Shown: positions 7,621 through 12,952 of the stretch, in pieces
Layout: each line of letters begins with the position of its first letter
How positions within the stretch are numbered: the first letter of the stretch is position 1
Translations under genes and position numbers: made by a program
Source: Synergistaceae bacterium
GTDB lineage: Bacteria; Synergistota; Synergistia; Synergistales; Synergistaceae
Assembly: GCA_031274115.1 (NCBI GenBank)
Contig: JAISQP010000135.1
Coordinates: 1 to 12,952 of the forward strand
Direction: 5' to 3'
Length of the DNA: 12,952 bases
The notes under the pieces: model-generated
Seen by the model: only the letters and a program-made list of their open reading frames with translations
Database searches by the model: none
Told to the model about the DNA's origin: nothing

Positions 7621-7659
7621 GAAGCCCGAATAACCGCTTAAAGCGGTTATTCGGGCTTC
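7621..7659. terminator. Long perfect hairpin, probably a bidirectional terminator
   Basis: Arms 7621-7637 and 7643-7659 are perfectly complementary (17 bp, loop TTAAA), three bases after the stop of the small gene and 27 bases after the stop of the convergent UxuA-like gene. No clean U-tract follows on the plus strand (CATATTATG); on the minus strand CATCTTTT follows a few bases later. Its place between convergent genes makes a two-way terminator the simplest reading. Confidence 0.8.
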
Positions 7660-7686
7660 CATATTATGTGACCGTTGCGGCCTCGC

Positions 7687-8736
7687 TCACTTCCCGGCAG
7701 AGGCAAGCATTTGTATTCTCTGATTCAGTCTCAACATCACGCTCGTGATATACATGGTTCCCACGAATCTGTCGTATAAACCGCAGTCTTGCCCGACGCA
7801 GACCATACGGCTATGGTCGAATCGCGCCCAGCCCTCGTAACCCGATTCATTATACGCATCCAATATCCTGGCCATTCCCAGCGAATCGTAGGGCGAGCAG
7901 TGGGCGTTCTCCGCCAGGGATCCGTCGTCGCGTATTTTCATATCCCTCAAATAAGCGAAGTGTACCCGTCCCATGGCGACATACTTGTGGATCAGGCGTT
8001 CGTAGCGGCTGATTTCACCGCACAGACCGCCGCTCGACATAGTCAGGCCGTGGCAGTTTTCACCGCTTAACGCGAGGAACCTGTCCACGTCATCCTCCGT
8101 CGCGACCGCAAGAGGGACCCCTTTTATGCCGCGCGCCGGATCGTCGGGGAGCATTGCCATGTTCACGCCATACCTGGAGGCCGTCGGAATTATCTCGTTG
8201 ACAAAGAGTTCGAGATTTGTCCAAAGACCTTCCTTGCCCAAATCTATGTATGCGTCGGTCATCGCGATCGTCTCCTCCGGCTTAAATGGCGAATCGACCG
8301 TCTCCTGCCGCGCGCCGGCAACTCGCCATTGCGCCTCGGAACCGCACGCCTCTATGGAATCTCTTAAACTTTCCAGGAGTTCCCTCGCGAGAAGAGCGCG
8401 CGAATGAGAGAACATGGGCGTGAAGTTGTAGCAGATGTACTTGATCCCAGCTCGCGCCAACCCAGCGATGTTCTCCTTGTAGTTATCGATGTATCGGGCG
8501 AAATCACCCCTGCGAAGCTTTATGTCTTCATGCACCGGCAGGTTCTCCGCCACCTCGAAGGCGAGCCCGGCGTCCTCGATCGTCTTCTTCATCCGGAGAA
8601 GCTCCTCCTCCGGCCAGAGTTCACCGTCCGGGACGGAGTGAAGAGCGCTCGCGACCCCCCTGGCCCCGCGCATATAACCCACATGCTTGAGACAGACTGT
8701 ATCTTTTTCACCAAACCACGGGAAAGCCAGTTTCAT
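7687..8736 (-). CDS. UxuA-family protein (mannonate dehydratase-like), metal site altered
   Basis: Homologue of UxuA/ManD, the TIM-barrel enzyme that dehydrates D-mannonate to 2-keto-3-deoxygluconate in hexuronate breakdown. Family-like text: MKLAFPWFGEKD (1-12), the WPEEELLRMKKTIEDAGL region (41-58), NLPVHEDIKL (65-74), YNFTPMF (103-109), FDHSRM with His308, and GLYDRFVGTMYI with Tyr321. The last two correspond to the His and Tyr reported as catalytic in the Streptococcus enzyme. However, where the family has HPDDP, CTGS and HFAH as metal-ligand motifs, this protein has LPDDP (Leu196), SSGG (Ser234) and HFAY (Tyr262). Only the Asp307 ligand remains. It may therefore use another metal arrangement or another substrate, or not be a dehydratase. 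ATG 8736 is preferred: GGAGGG at 8744-8749 is 7 bases upstream. No other hexuronate gene is nearby. Confidence 0.85.
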   Translation of the reverse strand: MKLAFPWFGEKDTVCLKHVGYMRGARGVASALHSVPDGELWPEEELLRMKKTIEDAGLAFEVAENLPVHEDIKLRRGDFARYIDNYKENIAGLARAGIKYICYNFTPMFSHSRALLARELLESLRDSIEACGSEAQWRVAGARQETVDSPFKPEETIAMTDAYIDLGKEGLWTNLELFVNEIIPTASRYGVNMAMLPDDPARGIKGVPLAVATEDDVDRFLALSGENCHGLTMSSGGLCGEISRYERLIHKYVAMGRVHFAYLRDMKIRDDGSLAENAHCSPYDSLGMARILDAYNESGYEGWARFDHSRMVCVGQDCGLYDRFVGTMYITSVMLRLNQRIQMLASAGK

Positions 8737-8765
8737 TTGTAAACCCTCCACAATAAAATTCACAG

Positions 8766-8788
8766 CGCATAGCAATTCCCCCTATGCG
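8766..8788. promoter_or_regulatory. Inverted repeat in the leader of the UxuA-like gene
   Basis: CGCATAG (8766-8772) and CTATGCG (8782-8788) form a perfect 7-bp dyad with a 9-base centre, 17 bases upstream of the Shine-Dalgarno of the UxuA-like gene. The size suits either an operator for a dimeric repressor or a small RNA hairpin. I could not find a convincing promoter beside it. Confidence 0.45.
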
Positions 8789-8888
8789 TTACGTTAAGGA
8801 AACGCTGATTAAATCGCTAAAACGCTATTTTGCCGTTTGCGAGAATACAGAGACCAAATACGTCCATTACAGCCCTTTGTGGGGGATT

Positions 8889-9359
8889 TTACGAAGGGTG
8901 TGCCTGAAAAGATACGGCGAGCCGCCATTCTCTGATGTTAGCCGGCGCGCTGATCGCGTTTTTACCTCCAGAGGTGATGGATATGAGATAGTTAGTCTCG
9001 TAGGATTTCAAAAATTCGCGCAACACGGTAAAAAAGGCGTTTGTCGCGTCCTTTGCCATTTTACTGTCAGTTTCCGAGACTCGCGGCTTTGCTATCTTGA
9101 ACATGTCGCCTGAATCGACGACGGACAGGCAGCATTCAGGAGCAAAATTCCCTCTTTTATAGTGCGATTCCGCCTCGCGCGACGACTCGCCGGCAAAACT
9201 CTCAGTCGCGCTCTGAAAGAGGGCGCCTTCGCGAGTGGAACGAAATTCCAACGAGGGCTCGCCATGAGCGGAGGCCGCAAAAAGAGACGCCGCGCATACC
9301 ACAACGACAAATATAAACGAAAGCGCCGCGCGGAACGCATTTTTATTCGGAACATTCAC
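8889..9359 (-). CDS. Small exported protein of unknown function
   Basis: A 156-residue protein that I cannot assign to a family. The N-terminus is a typical Sec signal peptide: NKNAFR, a hydrophobic core ALSFIFVVVVCAASLFA, then a likely cleavage near ASA-HG or AHG-EP at about residues 27-31. The mature part is polar, with an adjacent Cys pair (ECCLSVVDSGD), and no transmembrane segment or repeat. Start: GTG 9359 is 5-7 bases after a purine-rich GGGGAGGGG stretch. A longer in-frame ATG at 9443 would lie upstream of the promoter at 9400-9428 and is rejected. The overlapping plus-strand frames have no ribosome site. It is divergent from the flavoprotein genes and precedes the UxuA-like gene on the same strand by about 150 bases, so the two may or may not be co-transcribed. 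Confidence 0.75.
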   Translation of the reverse strand: MNVPNKNAFRAALSFIFVVVVCAASLFAASAHGEPSLEFRSTREGALFQSATESFAGESSREAESHYKRGNFAPECCLSVVDSGDMFKIAKPRVSETDSKMAKDATNAFFTVLREFLKSYETNYLISITSGGKNAISAPANIREWRLAVSFQAHPS

Positions 9360-9399
9360 GACAACCCCTCCCCTCTCAAGATGACGCTTCACCGACCGA

Positions 9400-9428
9400 A
9401 TCCTATCAAGGATATCCCGCAATGTCAA
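9400..9428 (-). promoter_or_regulatory. Promoter of the exported-protein gene
   Basis: On the minus strand, a perfect TTGACA (9423-9428) and TAGGAT (9400-9405) are spaced by 17 bases. A TG one base before the -10 box makes an extended -10 element, which would offset the two -10 mismatches. The transcript would start near 9393, about 34 bases before GTG 9359. Confidence 0.75.
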
Positions 9429-9450
9429 CACGCATATTTTCAAACACGCC

Positions 9451-9472
9451 GGATTTGATTCGGATTTGATTT
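9451..9472 (+). repeat. 11-bp tandem direct repeat between divergent promoters
   Basis: GGATTTGATTC (9451-9461) is followed at once by GGATTTGATTT (9462-9472), ten of eleven positions identical. It ends 2 bases before the plus-strand -35 box, and the 11-base period puts both copies on nearly the same DNA face. It could be a direct-repeat activator site or an UP-element-like sequence. Confidence 0.6.
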
Positions 9473-9473
9473 T

Positions 9474-9502
9474 TTGACAATCCGGGGGGTTCTCTGTATT
9501 AT
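9474..9502 (+). promoter_or_regulatory. Promoter of the two flavoprotein genes
   Basis: Perfect TTGACA at 9474-9479, 17-base spacer and TATTAT at 9497-9502 (one mismatch). The start would be near 9509 and the leader about 68 bases. The -35 box is 45 bases from that of the divergent promoter. Confidence 0.82.
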
Positions 9503-9576
9503 GCAGTCATCCATATAAATTTTTCAGACGCTTGACGCGCAAAGGCGCGGTCGGATAGCGCGGGGAGTGGTATGTC

Positions 9577-10131
9577 GTGCCTAAAAAAATCGCGGTGCTT
9601 CTGGGCAGCCCAAGAAAGAACGGCAACAGCGAACAGTTGGCTGCGGCGCTCGCAAAGGGCGCCGTTAATTCGGGCTATAGGGTTCAGACATTGAGGCTGC
9701 ATGGGATGAAGCTCGGAGGCTGCATAGATTGCAGACGATGTTGGACAAACGGCTCGCACTGTTTTCTGCATGACGATATGAGCGATGTCTATCACGCGCT
9801 CGACGACGCGAATGTCATAGTTTTCGCGGCGCCTCTCTATTTCTACTCGTGGCCGGCTCAAATAAAACCTGTGTGGGACAGATTGCTGCCCTACTACATG
9901 CCGAACTCCAAGGTCGACATGAAGGGAAGAACCGCCGTTCTGCTGTCGACGGCCGGCGATAGCTCTGACTCGTGCTTCGGCGGGCTCAGGAAGTCCTTCG
10001 AGCTCTGCTGCGCGTATTGTAAATGGGAGATCGCGGGAGAGATCTGCGCGGCCGACGTCTACGGCGCGGGCGAAATAGCGTCCAAGGGCGACTGGCTGGC
10101 GCGCGCCGAGGCGCTGGGCAGCCGCCTCTAA
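9577..10131 (+). CDS. Iron-sulfur flavoprotein-like NAD(P)H-dependent FMN reductase
   Basis: A 184-residue flavodoxin-fold protein. LLGSPRKNGNSEQL (8-21) is the phosphate loop that holds FMN, and FAAPLYFYSWPAQIKPVWDR (83-102) is the second flavin-contacting segment of this family. Between them GGCIDCRRCWTNGSHCFLHDDM carries Cys49, Cys52, Cys55 and Cys62, a CX2CX2CX6C pattern within the range known to bind a [4Fe-4S] cluster in the Isf family. Five more cysteines lie in the C-terminal half (133, 144, 145, 148, 157). It likely passes electrons between a carrier such as ferredoxin or NAD(P)H and a small acceptor; partners are not visible. Start: GTG 9577, 9 bases after GGGGAG at 9562-9567; the ATG at 9573 is out of frame. 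It is first in an apparent two-gene operon with a paralogue. Confidence 0.88.
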   Translation: MPKKIAVLLGSPRKNGNSEQLAAALAKGAVNSGYRVQTLRLHGMKLGGCIDCRRCWTNGSHCFLHDDMSDVYHALDDANVIVFAAPLYFYSWPAQIKPVWDRLLPYYMPNSKVDMKGRTAVLLSTAGDSSDSCFGGLRKSFELCCAYCKWEIAGEICAADVYGAGEIASKGDWLARAEALGSRL

Positions 10132-10198
10132 GGATACGCCGTCTAATCGCTTGTAAATACAGCAATATCTTTTGTTTGGAACGGGGGGTCAATCTAAC

Positions 10199-10825
10199 AT
10201 GAAAGTAGCGGCTGTCAATGGAAGCCCGAGACCGGACGGCAACACCGCCGCCGCGCTCAAGGTCATGACCGGGATCCTCGGGGAGGAAGGAATAGAGACC
10301 GAGTTCATTCAGGTGGGCGGAAAGCTCATTCACGGCTGTATCGGATGCGGGTACTGCGACTCGTCCGAGAACAACATGTGCGTCTTCAGGGATGACATCG
10401 TGAACGAAGCGTCTTTGAAACTGCGGGCCGCGGACGGGATAATCCTCGGCGCTCCGACTTATTACGCTGGCATACCGGGAGACATGAAGGCGTTTCTCGA
10501 CAGAGTATTCTTCAGCAGCTCGCGATATTTCAAATATAAGGTCGGCGCCGCTGTGACGGCGGTGAGAAGAGCGGGCGGCGTCGATGTCGTTCACCAGCTC
10601 ATGAACTTCTTCAACCTCTCGGAGACCGTAACCCCGCCCAGCCAATACTGGACTATAGCCTACGGCATGGACAAAGGAGAGGTGTTCACCGACAGCGAGG
10701 GAATGCAGACCTTGAGAAAGAACGCCCGCGCGATGGCGTGGCTAATAAAGGTCATAGACGCCGGTAAGGGCAAAATCCCTCTTCCGCCCGACGAAGACCG
10801 CGTCTTCACAAACTTTGTGAGGTAA
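10199..10825 (+). CDS. Flavodoxin-family iron-sulfur flavoprotein-like oxidoreductase
   Basis: A 208-residue relative of the preceding gene product. NGSPRPDGNTAAAL (7-20) is the FMN phosphate loop and GAPTYYAGIPGDMKAFLDR (84-102) the second flavin segment. HGCIGCGYCDSSENNMCVFRDD contains Cys47, Cys50, Cys53 and Cys61 (CX2CX2CX7C), again compatible with the compact Isf cluster motif. The C-terminal end DEDRVFTNFVR resembles the usual tail of this widespread family. The two proteins differ in much of their sequence, so this is an old paralogue pair and not a recent duplication. ATG 10199 follows a GGGGGG stretch by 10 bases; an in-frame TTG at 10172 has no ribosome site. It lies 67 bases after the first gene, with no clear promoter between, so co-transcription is likely. 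A GC-rich hairpin follows the stop. Confidence 0.88.
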   Translation: MKVAAVNGSPRPDGNTAAALKVMTGILGEEGIETEFIQVGGKLIHGCIGCGYCDSSENNMCVFRDDIVNEASLKLRAADGIILGAPTYYAGIPGDMKAFLDRVFFSSSRYFKYKVGAAVTAVRRAGGVDVVHQLMNFFNLSETVTPPSQYWTIAYGMDKGEVFTDSEGMQTLRKNARAMAWLIKVIDAGKGKIPLPPDEDRVFTNFVR

Positions 10826-10827
10826 TC

Positions 10828-10870
10828 CCGGCCCCAGGTTCGGATAGTCATTTATTCGGCCTGGGGCCGG
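10828..10870. terminator. GC-rich hairpin between convergent genes
   Basis: Arms 10828-10838 and 10860-10870 pair perfectly over 11 bp (CCGGCCCCAGG with CCTGGGGCCGG) across a 21-base loop. It begins 2 bases after the second flavoprotein stop and ends 14 bases before the end of the convergent amidohydrolase gene. A U-tract is missing on both sides, so termination may be partial or Rho-assisted. Confidence 0.65.
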
Positions 10871-10884
10871 AATGAGAATCTACG

Positions 10885-12117
10885 TTAAATGATGTTCTTG
10901 TAAACCTCTCCGCCCTTTATTATCATCAGAATGTTATCGTTATAGTTATTGAACAGAGATATGTCTGAAAAAGGGTCGCCGGAGACAAGTATCATGTCGG
11001 CTAATTTCCCCGGCTCGACAGTTCCGAGCCGGTCGCTTATCCCAAGTATCTCGGCGTTAGTTTTTGTCGCAGAAATCAGCGCGCCAAGCTCGCCTTGCAC
11101 CTTGGCCTGCTGTTCGAGGGCTACGCCGCAGTAGATATGCCGTTCGTTCGGGAGATCAGTCCCAAGGCCGATTGCCATCCCCGTCTCCATTGCGTTCTTT
11201 ATGGCGTTAAGCCCCGCCTCTCGCACGACATCGACTTTGACGCGGACATAGTCAGGCAGCCCCCACTCGTCAGCCAACCGATACATCATCTCATAAGCCG
11301 GCAGCGTAGGAATCAGCGCGCTGCCCTTAGACGCGGCAAATTTCGCGGTCTCGAGGTCCATGAGGTTGCCGTGTTCTATCGTCTTTACGCCGGCGTCCGC
11401 GCACAGTCTTATGCTTCGGTTCGAATAACAGTGAGCCGCGACATAGGTCTCGGCGGACTCGGCCTCAAATACTATCGCACGCAGCTCCTCAGGGCTGTAT
11501 TGTGAAGTGGTTGGCGGATCCGTTGGGCTCGCGCAGCCGCCTCCGGCCATTATTTTAATAAAATCAGAGCCCTGCCGCAGCACATCCCTGGCGCCTTTCT
11601 GAACCTCCGGAACACCGTTGCAGACGTATCCGGTGAAACCGATCCTTCCCGGCGTATGCGGCCGGTCCTCAGCCGCCATACGATCGTCGGCGTGCCCTCC
11701 GGTCTGACATAACACCGGGCCGCAGACTATCAACCGGCACCCCGGAACCATCCCTTTTTCGACCGCGATTTTGAAACCCTTGTCAGCGCCGCCGCAATCC
11801 CGCGCTGTCGTAAAGCCCTGCTCTATGGCGTCCTTCAAATTTCTGAACATTTTAGCGGCCATCAATCCCGGGTGGTTGTTCCTGACCACCTCGCTCATCT
11901 GCGGGTTGATGAGGCCGATGTGCATATGCGCGTCAATGAGCCCCGGCAGCATCACCTTGCCCTTGCAGTCAATTTCGGTGTCCAGGGCCGAGGGACTCTT
12001 CCGCGAAGCGGTTACGTCGACTATTCTGTCTCCTTCGACAATCAGATTCATCCCCGACTTGGGGTCGCTTCCCGTTCCGTCGAAAAGAGTGACATTCTTT
12101 AAAATCAGATAAGCCAT
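10885..12117 (-). CDS. Metal-dependent amidohydrolase (imidazolonepropionase / Xaa-Pro dipeptidase type)
   Basis: A 410-residue member of the amidohydrolase superfamily (often called M38), which hydrolyses amide or peptide-like bonds at a one- or two-metal centre in a TIM barrel. The full ligand set is visible: His64 and His66 in GLIDAHMHIG, Lys188 in FIKIMAGGG as the likely carboxylated bridge, His229 in AAHCYSNRS, His249 in IEHGN and Asp321 in GLGTDLP. The N- and C-terminal beta-sandwich (LILKNVTLFDGTG and VEPGKLADMILVSGDPF) is also typical. Text of this type is common in proteins annotated as imidazolonepropionase-like hydrolases or prolidases; the substrate is not readable. ATG 12117 is preferred over an in-frame codon at 12132 because AGGAG (12125-12129) is 7 bases upstream. 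It starts 31 bases after the symporter gene ends, so the two form an uptake-and-hydrolysis operon. Confidence 0.92.
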   Translation of the reverse strand: MAYLILKNVTLFDGTGSDPKSGMNLIVEGDRIVDVTASRKSPSALDTEIDCKGKVMLPGLIDAHMHIGLINPQMSEVVRNNHPGLMAAKMFRNLKDAIEQGFTTARDCGGADKGFKIAVEKGMVPGCRLIVCGPVLCQTGGHADDRMAAEDRPHTPGRIGFTGYVCNGVPEVQKGARDVLRQGSDFIKIMAGGGCASPTDPPTTSQYSPEELRAIVFEAESAETYVAAHCYSNRSIRLCADAGVKTIEHGNLMDLETAKFAASKGSALIPTLPAYEMMYRLADEWGLPDYVRVKVDVVREAGLNAIKNAMETGMAIGLGTDLPNERHIYCGVALEQQAKVQGELGALISATKTNAEILGISDRLGTVEPGKLADMILVSGDPFSDISLFNNYNDNILMIIKGGEVYKNII

Positions 12118-12148
12118 GAACTCTCTCCTCAATAACCGCGGTCCAAAA

Positions 12149-12952
12149 TCAACCGCGCTCCGCTCTCAAAGGGTTCGGAAGCCCCTTGTATGTGATATTG
12201 CCGACAGCTACCAGCACAATCAACGCGACGGGCGCCGCGACGAGCACACTTCCCAAACCGTAAGGCTTGCCAAGGAACTCCCACAACAACGTCAATACGG
12301 CGCCGCATATCATGCTCGCCAGCCCGGCTTCCTTCGTGGCTTTATCCCACATTATAGCGCCCAATAACGCGGGACTGATGGCGGCGCCGTACATTGTATA
12401 AGCGTACATTTGCATCGCAAGAATATTCGGAGCGAGGGTTATCATCAGATAACCGAGAACAGAGAGGCCCAGAACGCCGAATCTGCATACCATCAATTTC
12501 TGCTTATCGGTCGCGGAGGGCGCGAGTCTTGTGTACACGTCCCAACTAAGGTTGACGCTGCAACTGAGCAGGAAGGAGTTACCGGTCGTGATGATAAACG
12601 CCGCGATAGTCGCTATCATAACTGCCCCTATGAGCGTCGGCATTCCATTTCCGGCAAGGTGCATCAACGCCTGCCCGGCTTCGATATCAGGATAAAGAGC
12701 CCTTGCGGTGCAAGCGCCGAGCGCGACCATCGGCATCACGAAGGCAGTCGCTATTATCCAGACCAGCAGAGCCCTGTTCACGGATTTTTTGTCGCGAGAC
12801 GCGAAAAATCTCTGATAATATGTTTGATCGCCTACCACGAGGAGGAAAAAGGAGAAGAAATAACCCAGCACCTGTGAGACGGACGCGTTCCCAAGCCCGG
12901 TCATATGTCCTGCCGGAAGCTGAGCCGATACGGCGGACCAGCCTCCGGCCAA
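12149..12952 (-). CDS. Sodium:solute symporter (SSS family), 5' end outside window
   Basis: The C-terminal 267 residues of a multi-helix membrane transporter; the reading frame is still open at the window edge, so the start is missing. About seven membrane helices are seen (residues roughly 25-40, 60-82, 105-130, 155-175, 178-200, 208-228, 236-254 of the visible part). GDQTYYQRFFASRD (41-54) and the Ser/Thr-rich TTGNSFLLSCSVNLSWDVY (122-140) resemble the conserved SSS segments, the latter near the sodium site in PutP-like proteins. Full-length members are around 450-550 residues, so roughly half to two-thirds is visible. It would import a small solute with Na+. The neighbouring amidohydrolase suggests a peptide- or amide-like substrate, which is an inference from context only. 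Confidence 0.9.
   Translation of the reverse strand: MAGGWSAVSAQLPAGHMTGLGNASVSQVLGYFFSFFLLVVGDQTYYQRFFASRDKKSVNRALLVWIIATAFVMPMVALGACTARALYPDIEAGQALMHLAGNGMPTLIGAVMIATIAAFIITTGNSFLLSCSVNLSWDVYTRLAPSATDKQKLMVCRFGVLGLSVLGYLMITLAPNILAMQMYAYTMYGAAISPALLGAIMWDKATKEAGLASMICGAVLTLLWEFLGKPYGLGSVLVAAPVALIVLVAVGNITYKGLPNPLRAERG

Noticed and set aside
8784..9113. Plus-strand frame of 109 codons antisense to the exported protein
   Set aside because: No ribosome site or promoter; the minus-strand frame has a signal peptide, ribosome site and promoter.
9499..9861. Minus-strand frame of 120 codons over the first flavoprotein gene
   Set aside because: It is antisense to a gene with clear FMN and cysteine motifs and runs into the promoter region.

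Overview
The window looks like a piece of a bacterial chromosome of fairly high GC (my estimate is mid-50s percent). It is densely coding, with strong Shine-Dalgarno sites and frequent TTG/GTG starts. The gene mix is a C69 dipeptidase, a metal-dependent amidohydrolase next to a sodium:solute symporter, several flavodoxin-like iron-sulfur flavoproteins and a mannonate-dehydratase-type sugar-acid enzyme. This fits an anaerobic, amino-acid- or peptide-using bacterium. A member of the Synergistota is my best guess, but it is an inference from gene content, not from a marker gene. I see no CRISPR array, phage gene, transposase or conjugation gene.

Layout. (1) Bases 1-412: tRNA-Ala(GGC) on the minus strand, with a perfect-consensus promoter and an intrinsic terminator. 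I see no gene in the leftmost ~120 bases. (2) Bases 413-6988: a five-gene minus-strand operon read right to left: EamA-type exporter, exported C69 dipeptidase, glycogen branching enzyme GlgB, GNAT acetyltransferase and a compact Ski2-like DExH helicase. The genes are tightly spaced or overlapping, with a promoter just upstream of the exporter. (3) Bases 6920-7249 are a 330-base gene-free stretch. It holds divergent promoters for the operon and for a small rightward gene, and a ~105-base palindromic, structure-prone element between them. (4) Bases 7250-7659: a single small gene for an unknown, very charged helical protein, closed by a long perfect hairpin. (5) Bases 7687-9359, minus strand: a UxuA-like protein that seems to have lost three of four metal ligands, and a small exported protein of unknown function. 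(6) Bases 9360-9576: a regulatory region with two divergent TTGACA promoters and a tandem direct repeat between them. (7) Bases 9577-10825, plus strand: two different iron-sulfur-flavoprotein-like reductases in tandem. (8) Bases 10885-12952, minus strand: an amidohydrolase of the imidazolonepropionase/Xaa-Pro dipeptidase type, and upstream of it the C-terminal two-thirds or so of a sodium:solute symporter cut by the window edge.

How the genes may work together. The symporter and amidohydrolase form a plausible uptake-and-hydrolysis pair. The exported dipeptidase and the exporter may also handle small amino compounds. The two flavoproteins probably serve electron transfer or reduction in an anaerobe. 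No single multigene defence or mobile system is evident. The most unusual single items are the UxuA homologue with a remodelled active site, the palindromic element at 7013-7117, the orphan helical protein next to it, and the short Ski2-like helicase.
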